Source of the DNA: Natrinema salinisoli
GTDB lineage: Archaea; Halobacteriota; Halobacteria; Halobacteriales; Natrialbaceae
NCBI RefSeq assembly: GCF_020405205.1
Contig: NZ_CP084469.1
Coordinates: forward strand, 62,001-126,000
Length of the DNA stretch: 64,000 nt
Direction of reading: 5' to 3'
Below are positions 41,401-48,565 of the stretch, piece by piece (the first letter of the stretch is position 1; the number at the start of each line of letters is the position of its first letter). The notes below the pieces were generated by a model, which was given only the letters and a program-made list of their open reading frames with translations, ran no database searches and was not told where the DNA came from. A program made the translations under genes and the position numbers.

Positions 41401-42243
41401 AGTCCGGTCATGGAAGGCGAGATACTGAATGTTACTGCTGAGATCGAGAATACTGGGGATGAATCCGCGACACAGAATGTGACTCTCGAGTTCGATAGTG
41501 AGCAGGTGGACTCGACGTCGGGATCGCTGAGCGGTGGGCAGAGTACGTCTGTCACGTTCACATATGTAACCGCGGACGGTGACAGTGGGAATCGAACCGC
41601 GACCGTTGCCAGTGACGACGACACCGATTCAACGACCGTTACCATTGAAACAGCGAATAACGCCAGTGACGGAGATAATGATAGTGATGGAGAATCTGAT
41701 ACCGGATCCAGCGGCGGGTCTTCATCGTCTTCGCCGTCCGACGGCGGTTTGCAAAATATCACGGTGGGGTCAGCACTGGAAGAACTGCCAGTTGGTACTG
41801 CGGTGTCAGGATCGATCTTGGCGGAGAACCCGCACGATGAGAATGTCACCTTGGAGATTGTGTCAGCGATGGATGCCAGCTGCGACTACATCGCGCTGAT
41901 AGACGAGGACAAGTGGGGGATGGCCGAGTACAATCTGCCGGCGAATACGACGCGATCGATCGGGTACGAGATCGACTTGACCGGGATTGACGCGGATGTA
42001 CTCCAGCCTGGTGAGACGATCACCTGTGAATACGATGTGGGCGTTCCGGAGGGTGAGGATACCACGTTTGAGGTGACAGCTGAGATCCGGTCACCTGGTC
42101 TATTCTCTGGATTGCCGATCACTGGACCGACCGGCGGGATCGGTGTTTCGCGTAAATCAGTAGTCGGTGGACTGGCAGTGATCTTGGCGCTCCTGATCAG
42201 TGTCTGGTGGTTCCGGTCAGCGTCTCCCTCTGAAGGCCGGTAA
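35479..42243 (+). CDS. Giant modular surface adhesin
   Basis: A 2254-residue exported protein. The start at ATG 35479 gives a good signal peptide (MNRYLLVSIVVVLLIPGVSA). Around residues 220-450 is a LamG/concanavalin-like domain (WTHVAIRYDTSEDNASVFLN, then NFEGDVDEFFTYDGYLS). A second such module lies near 720-900. Many Ig-like/OmpL47-type repeats follow, marked by DTTPPS, YSVDGGSNETF and GNHTLEYNSTD. One CARDB repeat near 1960-2050 matches those of the 30040 adhesin. A Ser/Gly-rich linker and a C-terminal helix (KSVVGGLAVILALLISVWWF) anchor it. Dozens of N-x-S/T sites suggest heavy glycosylation. It is probably a long-reach adhesin for target cells. Confidence 0.8.
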   Translation: MNRYLLVSIVVVLLIPGVSAVFSPQTETTTDWQYTDTIQERVNVTDYQMTCDTFDNGTKTNCSMAKNGWHYEPGQNTEKFGIGGYWTDYTYHYDGTVKDVEITVELVPTNTTKVLQGVDPFNQCKNDGKYPDMGDCLNGAVNGYHGIYYNTSDNSSTISNSTSSTFSNHLDNIPIKVNSETVKTTSITDKPKNITGKVKLRNQTGIIGTMTVGRHSVSFSVSSQSNWESDGTFFDTSSYGGVLQLAQWQDDTNCKVGFHMNGSATSGETDFCGNEDFSVDGSPGSVDGALGFNDEDSARSFGDSSGDSLDNSNPDLFPSGDVTISFWMNADDFDSNNDIVWLSGGGCCASKHVVENLQTDTLSFTVEETSIGSVTPSTNPNIDVGEWTHVAIRYDTSEDNASVFLNGSLELSATVSTSSLTDEMNTRIGENPNNGGDNFEGDVDEFFTYDGYLSESQINNLASNANSPFTDGNWTGDTQACTDGDTCQTDWFQVDMAGLDANKTNVIFEEKDGTNTTTATHVLDVTQTGKQNLSVSGIGTFQNYRVSVNMSSGSTDEMDSFKVSTSSSGDSTPPTITIHHPPNTTISDSSPWLNVTADEAVDVWQYSVDGGSNETFQPNTTISGLSDGTHTVTVYANDSEENIGNRSVTFTVDTPPDWRNLQDNSSGEILQGTLVNITSEWYDNRSGMDQAVLSTNESGEWVNWTGTDGFEDGNYNESPEWIEEDTTGGTIQVQQATVKNGGYALHMNPDGSGSSGSTGLELESSIDGVPDKPYTVQTWFRKESSALGNTHYGLTGGNDDFASLIKAVDDGFFELSISGTVDDQFSSPVNTDTWYRWKMTVDGENVTAEIFYENGTKLDTATGYFTFTPEFDAVQLFTSGQRDYDVYWDGSSYTPNVYGSTHLFDGQRDEWVLSEFTWANTEFTGRLGYKVYGRDTAGNWNVTDTLHFDVNASVPPSIDSLTVTPDPAGIGQTVNATADISDVDDNLDGALCTFKDSDGNIEVDNASMFGSGEGTRWCTATVSDEASDDGTWTVDIFANDTVGESSTDSTTFTGDTTPPSITYQSSTTDSGTLSQDWIFLNVSASDTRLDRVRETFDGTNSTFTNTAGTYYWENHTALSDGSYTIRAWANDTTSNYNFTEERSITLDTGSPVLTIYNPQNQAYSSDTVSLDVTATETIDTWTYSVDGATNQTFTPNTSISGLSDGQHRLQVYAEDMAGNTGMSDVYFTVDTTPPETTDTSPGDWQTSSPIEFFLNATDNVVGVDLTGHQVDGSGYNWAAPNKTVSISSEGNHTVDYRSNDTQGNMESVQTTYVAIDTVAPSTSNDWSKSGWQAQDSADVTISPSDATSGPDKTSYRVDGGDWTTVSASTTVTISGDGNHTLEYNSTDVAGNVETTQTEYVALDNTAPSTTDNWTVSGWLDQDSATLEFTCSDGISECKAISYRVDGGDWTTVTGTTAEVTVSGDGNHTLEYNSTDTAGNQEITRTEYVALDTASPKVDYTDSSTTSGSYGQDWIFINLSSTDTYSGIEQVRETFDGTNSTFTNTAGTYYWENHTSLSDGTYTFRAWANDTAGNYNTTTEQTVTLDTTAPTVTLHEPRNTTYNSTNIPLNTTVDESVDAWRYSVDGGPNETFTPNTTLTDLSLEQHTVTVWANDTAGNWGSESVTLTVAEPSSVTNVAPSNTSEFTVAEDETREIPINWTVDAGNYSGQTSLIINDTVTWTGGYLADVTGQEYIFYDSYGVGTYQWYVNASDDRTGTVTSDMWQFTVSELRITPNSPADGTTYDIGFGETQDVTMNWTGDSPSAGTTTLQFDGQNVTTDSFTNGTTQFSHEETGLGNGTYTWKAFAEADNVTTATDTQSFTVNVSSEPSNITVTVYSPEDTTYDSDTVDLQVTADTTVDTWTYSLNGGSNTTFTPNTTISSLSDGTHTVDVYANGTTGDIDSESVTFTVDTSDSGGDPGSDPDPAFFDVNITGTNSPVMEGEILNVTAEIENTGDESATQNVTLEFDSEQVDSTSGSLSGGQSTSVTFTYVTADGDSGNRTATVASDDDTDSTTVTIETANNASDGDNDSDGESDTGSSGGSSSSSPSDGGLQNITVGSALEELPVGTAVSGSILAENPHDENVTLEIVSAMDASCDYIALIDEDKWGMAEYNLPANTTRSIGYEIDLTGIDADVLQPGETITCEYDVGVPEGEDTTFEVTAEIRSPGLFSGLPITGPTGGIGVSRKSVVGGLAVILALLISVWWFRSASPSEGR
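38767..38801 (+). repeat. 35-base exact direct repeat, copy 1
   Basis: Identical to 40081-40115 over 35 bases inside two related Ig-like modules (encoding DGTNSTFTNTAG). The exact DNA match suggests recent module duplication or gene conversion. Confidence 0.75.
40081..40115 (+). repeat. 35-base exact direct repeat, copy 2
   Basis: Second copy of 38767-38801, 1314 bases downstream and in frame. Confidence 0.75.
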
Positions 42244-42397
42244 ATCTCCTCGGGTGGGACTTGCTCGTTCTCTGTATCGGCGGAGCGTTGGATCTCCTAG
42301 AGCAGTATGGCTGTGTGTATCGATTAGAGAAGAATCCTTGAGATGCAACCTGATGCGTTCCAATCCTTTTTACCAGTAGGTTCAGTAGTTCTACAGT

Positions 42398-42799
42398 ATG
42401 GCCTCTGATACACCTCCCGGTACGACGGTCGATACGCCATCCACTGATAAGAGTGGGTCCAGTACCGCGATCAATGCATTGATCGGAGCGGCTGCCGGTG
42501 TCATCCTCTCGTTCGTTCCGTTTTCTACGTTGCTCGGTGGGGCGATTGCAGGCTACCTCGAGGGCGGTGAAACAGGTGATGGACTGAGAGTCGGGGCTAT
42601 CGCAGGGGTCATCATGCTCATTCCGATGGTACTCATGGGGATGTTCTTCATGATGTTCTTCGTTGGCTTCGGGACTGGTGGTGCTCCCCTCGCATTCGGT
42701 ATGATGGCGATCTTTATGCTGATGTTGGGTGCCCTGTATACCGTCGGTTTGAGTGCTGCTGGTGGGTACCTTGGTATCTACCTCAAACACGAACTCTAA
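42398..42799 (+). CDS. DUF5518-like membrane protein
   Basis: A 133-residue protein. A Ser/Thr/Asp-rich N-terminus is followed by four hydrophobic segments: AINALIGAAAGVILSFVPFS, GGAIAGYL, MLIPMVLMGMFFMMFFVGF and MLMLGALYTVGLSAAGGYL. The AGVILSF-PFS-LLGGAIAGYL pattern is typical of the haloarchaeal DUF5518 family. It stands alone with its own promoter region and is likely cargo or a chromosome-derived gene. Function unknown. Confidence 0.7.
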   Translation: MASDTPPGTTVDTPSTDKSGSSTAINALIGAAAGVILSFVPFSTLLGGAIAGYLEGGETGDGLRVGAIAGVIMLIPMVLMGMFFMMFFVGFGTGGAPLAFGMMAIFMLMLGALYTVGLSAAGGYLGIYLKHEL

Positions 42800-43058
42800 C
42801 ACAGTGTACCTCAGCTGTGGAACCGAGCCGTTGTCTGTATGGGCAGAGCGTTGCCTTTCCCAGAGAAGGAAGCCACGGGCTATCGTTTAGGTGGGAATCT
42901 TCGGGATAGGATGTGACGGTCTCATGTTCCGTCTATTTTCAGTTTCACCGCGGTTGGATCGCCTATATACAGATCTGGGTACTATACTGGGAGTAGAGGG
43001 ATCACCCCTTCCACCCTGTCACAGTCACACGCTCCCTCTCTGTCACCTTCACAAATCC

Positions 43059-43211
43059 ATGTCCACGACGAACCCTCCGGATCTCGGTACGTGCCCGTTC
43101 TGCCATGCCGAGATCACGACGCTCAACGTGATCCTCAAGTACGAGACAGATATGGGACCGGCCGTATACGCTGAGTGCCCGGAGTGTCGTGACGTCGTAA
43201 ATCCGGAGTGA
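43059..43211 (+). CDS. Small zinc-finger protein
   Basis: A 50-residue protein from ATG 43059 (an upstream in-frame start at 42891 adds a Cys/His/Pro-rich leader that does not look coding). Two knuckles, CPFCHAEITT and CPECRDVVNPE, frame a short beta region (VILKYETDMGPAVYAE). This is one of the haloarchaeal CxxC micro-protein families (I recall the name DUF7837). Confidence 0.65.
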   Translation: MSTTNPPDLGTCPFCHAEITTLNVILKYETDMGPAVYAECPECRDVVNPE

Positions 43212-43222
43212 TCCTTGTATCC

Positions 43223-43375
43223 ATGGTATTCGACGGTGTCGACAGGCTGCTGTCCCGGACAAACCAAGAGGTGATCGTGTACGAGTGCCGGCGCTGCGGA
43301 ACTACCGTCGACGAAGATATCGATACCTGTCCTGAATGCAGCGCCGAAGCGATCGTCCAACACCGGATCTCCTGA
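43223..43375 (+). CDS. Small double-CxxC zinc-ribbon protein
   Basis: A 50-residue protein: MVFDGVDRLLSRTNQEVIVY leads into CRRCGTTV and CPECSAEA, then QHRIS. The motif order is that of a rubredoxin-like zinc ribbon. Its TGA is three bases before the next gene's start, so it is probably co-expressed with the winged-helix protein at 43379. Confidence 0.65.
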   Translation: MVFDGVDRLLSRTNQEVIVYECRRCGTTVDEDIDTCPECSAEAIVQHRIS

Positions 43376-43378
43376 CCG

Positions 43379-43606
43379 ATGGAAGAACAATACGACCAGA
43401 TCCTGGAGGTCGTGGCGGAGAACCCGGGAGCCACTGTCAAGGAAATCACGGACCTAGCAGCTGATCACGGCATCCCCGATACGAATATCTCGGACCTGCT
43501 TTCGGAGGCGGTCAACAACGATGATCTTCTCGAGTTCGATGACCGGTATTGGGTGATGCGGAAGGGTAAGTACCGGTTCCACCGGTACGATCACCCGGAA
43601 ACCTGA
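43379..43606 (+). CDS. Winged-helix DNA-binding protein
   Basis: A 75-residue protein. Residues 5-60 read as a winged helix (QILEVVAENPGATVKEITDL, then ISDLLSEAVNNDDLLEFDDR as helix and wing), followed by a basic C-terminus (YRFHRYDHPET). With the upstream zinc ribbon it may form a small regulatory unit. Confidence 0.65.
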   Translation: MEEQYDQILEVVAENPGATVKEITDLAADHGIPDTNISDLLSEAVNNDDLLEFDDRYWVMRKGKYRFHRYDHPET

Positions 43607-43704
43607 TTTGCAGAGCTGTTTCTGTCGCTGTGATATCGTTCGGGAGGGTATCCCTTGCATAGTTGGGTGATACACAGATACCGGTCTCTGCCTCCATTTG
43701 CCGT

Positions 43705-43860
43705 ATGAAATTCGAAGATGCCGCGAACCGGACCGTTGCTGTCTGTCTGGAGTGCCAATCACCATATGCTGCACGGGTTTGGCCAGATGGTGAGATCAGA
43801 CTCATCGGTACTGGCCATGGGTGTCCGTGCGGGGGAACAGCGTTTCGTACGCTAGAGTGA
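43705..43860 (+). CDS. Small CxxC zinc protein
   Basis: A 51-residue protein from ATG 43705. VCLECQSPYAARVWPDGEIR and GHGCPCGGTAF contribute four cysteines and a His for zinc. It belongs to the haloarchaeal short zinc-finger protein group. The upstream extension to 43663 is less probable. Confidence 0.6.
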   Translation: MKFEDAANRTVAVCLECQSPYAARVWPDGEIRLIGTGHGCPCGGTAFRTLE

Positions 43861-43884
43861 GGTGGTTACCTCTAATTGGGATTT

Positions 43885-44160
43885 TCAACGGTTAGAGGTG
43901 ACTGGTTGCTTGCCAAGGCTGATCTGGCCATCGCCTCGAACAGTTACGGTGTATCCTGCGTACTGAAAGGTTACTTCTACATCCTGGTCCGCAGTTCTGA
44001 GCAGACTATCGAGGGCATCGCCGTCAACTGTGTCGTAGAGGGGTTCAAGGTCAACGATATCGACTCCTTTTGCCCGACTAACTTTCTGAACAATCTTCAT
44101 AGCTGGTTCGCTCCACTCGTCTGCGCTTTCAGTATCAGTTATACGGCAGGTGCCTTCCAT
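43885..44160 (-). CDS. HalOD1-type output-domain protein
   Basis: A 91-residue protein. IVQKVSRAKGVDIVDLEPLY, DTVDGDALDSLL and VEVTFQYAGYTVTVRGDGQI match the haloarchaeal output domain HalOD1, often linked to signal transduction. A second HalOD1 protein lies at 48210-48518. Stand-alone HalOD1 genes are common in haloarchaeal genomes. Confidence 0.75.
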   Translation of the reverse strand: MEGTCRITDTESADEWSEPAMKIVQKVSRAKGVDIVDLEPLYDTVDGDALDSLLRTADQDVEVTFQYAGYTVTVRGDGQISLGKQPVTSNR

Positions 44161-44350
44161 AGCCTCTCGTCCAATGTTTCCATGTAAAGAGGTGTCTTCT
44201 GTTTATCATTGTTCAATTTCCCAGACAGCGTAGAGATCCATTGCTATGCCAAAAATACGCAAGAACTGGCGTCTAACGTCCGTCTGACGCTAATATGGCG
44301 GATCAGTAAAATTATTCTATTGTAGCTTAGGCATGTACGTTTCGAGAGGG

Positions 44351-44767
44351 TCAGTTAGCGGTCTTGACCTCAATATCTGTCCCAGTATTCTCTTTAAGGA
44401 ATGGCGCGATATCTGGATCGTTCCGGAGCAGCATATTAATTGCGCGGCGCCATAACGGGTTCTGCTTCTCACCGATCACGATCGCGTCGATGTTCCGTTG
44501 CTGGGCTTCCTCTAAAATGACTTCCTCAATCAGGAAACCTTGGCGGATAGATACGGAAAACGGGACATCATCGAGTACCGGTGTAACTGCCTGACGGATC
44601 TCTGCTTCTTTCACGTTTTCGTTGTATTGGAAGAGATTGACATGGAAGATTATCAACTGTGCGTTATTATAGTCGTGTGCGATGCGTTCGGCACTGGTGA
44701 GAGTCTGTGTGCTTTTTGCTGTTAGCGGGTACCGGATAGGAACCAGAACAGTATGTCCGTTTGCCAT
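44351..44767 (-). CDS. UspA-family universal stress protein
   Basis: A 138-residue protein. The N-terminal strand HTVLVPIRYPLT, helix AERIAHDYNNAQLIIFHVNL, and the later IDAIVIGEKQNPLWRRAINM with NDPDIAPFL match the UspA alpha/beta fold. The canonical G-x2-G-x9-G-S/T ATP-binding motif is degenerate here (GEKQNPLWRR), so nucleotide binding is doubtful. Likely chromosome-like cargo. Confidence 0.7.
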   Translation of the reverse strand: MANGHTVLVPIRYPLTAKSTQTLTSAERIAHDYNNAQLIIFHVNLFQYNENVKEAEIRQAVTPVLDDVPFSVSIRQGFLIEEVILEEAQQRNIDAIVIGEKQNPLWRRAINMLLRNDPDIAPFLKENTGTDIEVKTAN

Positions 44768-44979
44768 TATCTCATCAACCCTCTTTGCTGGTAGCGGATC
44801 AGTTTCGCGGATAGTATGAAATAGGTGGTGAGGGGCTATAGCTATGACTCACTCATATTGTTGAAGGAGATCCTCATAGAGAGTGGTATTATCACAGGAG
44901 AAGGAGCCGTGACTATCTGCTGGAGAACAGATAATACTCCCCGAAAGTAATTTTTGCTTTGGTATGGTAATCGGGGTAA

Positions 44980-46404
44980 ATGAGTCTCTCCCGTCGCCAA
45001 CTTCTTTCAGCCTCTACCACGGGCGCGATCTCTCTATCTCTGGCAGGAACAGTACAGGCCGCTGCAGGCAGTGCCTCCTCTGATGACGCTCGATCGGATC
45101 TGCCTACATCTGACAGCCCTGTCGACTCAGTGATTACAGAGACCCAGCAGGAATTTGATCTTTCAGAAGATGATCCGTACAAGGCCTATACCTTTCCGCG
45201 GTTCGATGAAACTGCTGTCATTGAGTACGAGATTCGGCCGGAAGAGTCGGGAGCGGAACCTGACGTTCTCGTCCTGGATCATTATGGGTTTAGTGAGTAC
45301 GAGGTGCAGGTCGGTTCATACCCCGTTCTAGGCTCCAAAATGGTTAATCTTGGAAGATTCGGCACCCATCAGTTCCCTACTATTCATATGGATAATATAG
45401 GGAAATGGTGGCAGCAACGGCAGAAGTGGGATGTCGAAAGCATTGTGAACATCAAGGCTCTGGACTGTCTAACCGAGGAACGGGCAACGCAAGCCGCTCA
45501 TCGTATCGGGGAAGGAACGTACAATATTGTGTTTGACTGGAGCAGTAAGGTCCTCGCCGAACCAGCGGATGACAGTACAACAGTAGACGTGTTGATCCGT
45601 GCCCGGTACAGGGAGGAAGAAACTGCCGTCGACGAGGCGACAGACGAGATCGCATCCTTCTACACCTTGCTTCCAGGATCCGAATCGTTGGCACAGACAA
45701 TGGTGCAGATTGCGGATGAGATCTGCAGTCAGGTACCTGCAGAGATGGATGGTCTCACCGCCGACGACATCGATGATGACGTATCCGGAGCGGAACGTAC
45801 GGCATCGGTTCTCCAGTCGGTGCTTGAGGTGATCGAGAACAAAACCGGGTATAGTGCACCACTGGCTGAGGCCCTGTTAGAAGAGACAGCGAGGTGGACA
45901 CGGTGGACTGGCCAGGTACTCCCTGTCGTATCTACCGTGGAGGAGCTGCTGGATGATTCCTGTGCCGTATCTCAATCCGACCCGGACACGGTCACCGGTG
46001 ACGTGGAGAATATGTTGATGAGTATGGGGATACTCGTCGCGGAGATTGTGATGATCAAATACGGTTTGGTCAGTCGCGCTGCATCTTTTGCCGTGCGGAA
46101 ACTAGACACGTATTTGCTCGGTGTCGTACGGGAAGTTCTGGGATTGAAGACCTATCTTGTGCTACTGCGGGAACTGTATATGACGTTGGAGTACGGGATC
46201 GAGGAGATTCTCGGTATGATTGAGGATATTACCCGGGATGTCGTCAAGACACAGAGATTCCTCTCTGACAGAGACGTTGACGACGTAAGTGTAGTGGAGG
46301 ATATGGACGATGAAGACGACCTCAAGGAGCTCAGTTTCGAACGTAATTGGCATCTCGGCCCGTTTGATCCCAGTCCTGAGTGCCACCCAGATTCACTCTT
46401 CTGA
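44980..46404 (+). CDS. Tat-exported protein of unknown function
   Basis: A 474-residue protein with a clear twin-arginine signal (SLSRRQLLSASTTGAISLSL) and AQAAAG-like cleavage region. The mature part has an acidic N-terminal third with beta strands (FPRFDETAVIEYEIRPEESG) and a long C-terminal helical region with hydrophobic stretches (MLMSMGILVAEIVMIKYGLV). It may associate with the membrane outside. The start is leaderless-like, with AGTAATTTTTGCTTT upstream. Its stop codon lies inside a TGAGAACGTTCTCA palindrome. No family recognised. Confidence 0.7.
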   Translation: MSLSRRQLLSASTTGAISLSLAGTVQAAAGSASSDDARSDLPTSDSPVDSVITETQQEFDLSEDDPYKAYTFPRFDETAVIEYEIRPEESGAEPDVLVLDHYGFSEYEVQVGSYPVLGSKMVNLGRFGTHQFPTIHMDNIGKWWQQRQKWDVESIVNIKALDCLTEERATQAAHRIGEGTYNIVFDWSSKVLAEPADDSTTVDVLIRARYREEETAVDEATDEIASFYTLLPGSESLAQTMVQIADEICSQVPAEMDGLTADDIDDDVSGAERTASVLQSVLEVIENKTGYSAPLAEALLEETARWTRWTGQVLPVVSTVEELLDDSCAVSQSDPDTVTGDVENMLMSMGILVAEIVMIKYGLVSRAASFAVRKLDTYLLGVVREVLGLKTYLVLLRELYMTLEYGIEEILGMIEDITRDVVKTQRFLSDRDVDDVSVVEDMDDEDDLKELSFERNWHLGPFDPSPECHPDSLF

Positions 46405-46415
46405 GAACGTTCTCA
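46402..46415. repeat. TGAGAACGTTCTCA palindrome, copy 4
   Basis: Covers the stop codon of the Tat-exported protein, between two convergent genes. Confidence 0.8.
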
Positions 46416-46435
46416 CTGAAGCAGGAAGAGAAAGA

Positions 46436-46804
46436 TCAGCCGTCCTTCCGCCAACGGTGACCACACGCGGTACACCGGTACAGCCGCGTAACCGGTTCGT
46501 CGACAGACCGTATCTGCTGTTGCTTGAACTCAGCCTCGCTGTTCCCACATTCCGGACAGTTCGCGGTCGTGGTCGGCAGGAACTTGGCATCCTCGGGCAC
46601 GTACCGCGACGGCTCGTTACGTTGTGGCGTAGTCGTCGTGAAATCGAAATCGGTAGCGGGTTGTCCGCAGCCGCGGCGGCACCGCCACCCGTCGTGGCCG
46701 GGCAGTCGGTAGCTGCCGCAGGTGCAGAACATTGGTTCGATCGTATGCTGGGCGCTGTGCCGTTCGGCGAATCGGTCGGCGCAGTCGTGAACGATCATCG
46801 GCAC
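46436..46804 (-). CDS. TFS-like transcription factor (TFIIS C-terminal zinc ribbon)
   Basis: A 122-residue protein; the true start may be ATG 46732, which gives a TFS-like N-terminal zinc site (MFCTCGSYRLPGHDGWRC). The C-terminal ribbon CPECGNSEAEFKQQQIRSVDEP followed by YRCTACGHRWRKD carries the conserved DE pair and Q-x-R-S-x-D-E-P-x-T pattern of archaeal TFS and RNA polymerase subunit M. TFS stimulates RNA cleavage by stalled polymerase. A copy inside a mobile element suggests modulation of host transcription, perhaps like the viral TFS paralogues; that is inference. Confidence 0.8.
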   Translation of the reverse strand: MPMIVHDCADRFAERHSAQHTIEPMFCTCGSYRLPGHDGWRCRRGCGQPATDFDFTTTTPQRNEPSRYVPEDAKFLPTTTANCPECGNSEAEFKQQQIRSVDEPVTRLYRCTACGHRWRKDG

Positions 46805-46961
46805 CGCAGACTACACGACACATACCCAACCATATTATCAGTGTGTCCACACTTCTGGTGGTTTGCCGTGTCCGTGGTGGACCGGTGTTTCCGTGGGAGT
46901 CCGAACGTTCGGGTAGCGGATTGAGGAAGAGGGAGAAAAACGATTTTGCCGTCTTGACCGA

Positions 46962-47690
46962 TCAGACAAGTTCCTCGTCAAGAACGCGCTTGATCACCTT
47001 TGTCTTCGATTGCTTTTCAACTTCTTCCTCAAGGTTTTCAGACAGTTCGAAACAGTCACTGATCGTTCTATCCGGGTCTTGGGCGACCTCACCCCACCAC
47101 TTGTCCTCATCATCTGCCAGCACAAAAAGAAAGGTTCTCACCCGATCCTTGTCCGTCTCCTCGTCCAGAATCCGGTTATACTTGTAGACTTGTCCCAGCA
47201 CATCGTTTTTCGACAGGTTTCCTGCGATCTTTGTCTCGATCAGATAACACCGCTTGGTAGGGATGTGCTCGACGTAGAGATCGAACTGTGTCCGGGTATG
47301 GTCGTGGACGCTATGTTCGCGATAGACCCTGTAGTCATCCCCGAACTCGTTGCGAAGAGCACCGTACATCTGCATTGACACCATGACTTCACGTGGTCGT
47401 TCATCACCGCAGATCGAGGTATCCATGAGAACATGTTTGATCCGGGTTTCCGGCAGATAGGGACCTTCACGAAGAACCTCGGAATGGATCTGCCTGACGA
47501 TTTGATCAAATGAGTAATCACCGTCCTCCACGGAACTTCGCACAGAATCGCGGATCCGCTTTGAAAAGGATGTTTTCGCTTTTCCCGGTGATTCGACCTC
47601 ACACCAGTCACACCGGCGGCGAATCGCCCGTAACTCGCTTTCATCCAGTGTATCAAGAACCTTATACAATCCGTTCCATGGACTTGCCAT
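46962..47690 (-). CDS. PD-(D/E)XK nuclease-like protein
   Basis: A 242-residue protein. Residues about 120-160 carry a nuclease core: TQFDLYVEHIP then CYLIETKIAG, the D...E-x-K catalytic triad. Helices before (RIKHVLMDTSICG) and after (VLGQVYKYNRILDEETDKDR) complete the fold. The N-terminal 90 residues with paired cysteine (CDWCEVE) look like a helical adaptor domain. Such proteins occur in defence islands. It lies alone on the minus strand between the TFS and PadR genes. Confidence 0.7.
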   Translation of the reverse strand: MASPWNGLYKVLDTLDESELRAIRRRCDWCEVESPGKAKTSFSKRIRDSVRSSVEDGDYSFDQIVRQIHSEVLREGPYLPETRIKHVLMDTSICGDERPREVMVSMQMYGALRNEFGDDYRVYREHSVHDHTRTQFDLYVEHIPTKRCYLIETKIAGNLSKNDVLGQVYKYNRILDEETDKDRVRTFLFVLADDEDKWWGEVAQDPDRTISDCFELSENLEEEVEKQSKTKVIKRVLDEELV

Positions 47691-47794
47691 GTAACTCTCG
47701 CGCTCACCGCAAAAATATAGCTCTGTGGGAATTATCGCGGTACTGTCGTACAGTTTCCTATCCTGCCCGTTTCAAAGCTGGGAGAGGATAGTGG

Positions 47795-48109
47795 TTATTC
47801 GGAAAAGAGGTCTTCCACGTATTGTTGTTCCCAGTCACGCCGGGCTTCGATCTCCCGCGTCCCTCGCCGCGTGACTGAGTACACGTTTGTACGCTGATCG
47901 GCCTCTCCTTTCTCGATCAATCCTTTGTCGACGAGGGTGTCGAGGTTCGGGTAGAGCCGGCCGTGGTGGATCTCTTTCTCGTAGTAGTCCTCGAGTTCTT
48001 CCTTGATCGCCAGGCCATGTGGTTCGTCCTGTCCCGCAGCCACGTAGAGCAGGTCGCGCTGGAAGCCGGTGAGGTCGTACATATCAGACCTCATGGTAGT
48101 CAGCGACAT
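47795..48109 (-). CDS. PadR-family transcriptional regulator
   Basis: A 104-residue protein. LTGFQRDLLYVAAGQDEPHG, LAIKEELEDYYEKEIHHGRL, YPNLDTLVDKGLIEKGEADQ and TNVYSVTRRG match the PadR winged helix (residues about 11-85). The start could be the ATG nine codons later (MYDLTGFQ), which is the usual family start. Probably regulates a nearby gene or its own. Confidence 0.85.
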   Translation of the reverse strand: MSLTTMRSDMYDLTGFQRDLLYVAAGQDEPHGLAIKEELEDYYEKEIHHGRLYPNLDTLVDKGLIEKGEADQRTNVYSVTRRGTREIEARRDWEQQYVEDLFSE

Positions 48110-48209
48110 AAGAATAGGGATGATAGCGTCCCGTCAAACATGAAAGACCGTGTCTTATTCAACAGAATTTGGCAATCCTTTTATAGCGGAGTATTGGAGT
48201 TCAGGGTCC

Positions 48210-48518
48210 ATGGGAGAGATGGGCACACCGGTTAATACGGATGACTCTTCAGCTGAATTGACTCCGTCTACTACTGCCGAATGGGAGCAGGATACCGAGA
48301 ATACTCCTGTCTATGCGGTTGTCTCCGCCGTTGCCGAGGCGGAAGGTGTTGATCATGTTGATCTGCCACCGCTCTACAACGTGATCGATCCGGAAGCGTT
48401 GAACGCTCTCTTTACGTCTGATTCTGGTGGCGTTTCCACCGTCGAGTTCGAGTACGCTGGATACGCTGTCGTTGTCCGCGGCGAGGGTACGGTCGAGGTC
48501 TGTCCGGTCAACGTTTAG
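48210..48518 (+). CDS. HalOD1-type output-domain protein
   Basis: A 102-residue protein from ATG 48210. VYAVVSAVAEAEGVDHVDLP then PPLYNVIDPEALNALF and VEFEYAGYAVVVRGEGTVEV match HalOD1. The first 35 residues are a Ser/Thr/Glu-rich linker. Compared with the copy at 43885 it has a longer N-terminus. A TATA-like element lies near 48180. Confidence 0.75.
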   Translation: MGEMGTPVNTDDSSAELTPSTTAEWEQDTENTPVYAVVSAVAEAEGVDHVDLPPLYNVIDPEALNALFTSDSGGVSTVEFEYAGYAVVVRGEGTVEVCPVNV

Positions 48519-48565
48519 TCAGCTTTCTCGGAGGAGAGGGAATCCTGGGGGTTTGACCACCGCAG

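Noticed and set aside
9262-42243. Pleolipovirus or head-tail provirus
   Set aside because: No capsid, portal, terminase or tail genes. The genes are larger and more numerous than those of pleolipoviruses. A vesicle-like or conjugation-like element fits better, though the unseen right part leaves some doubt.
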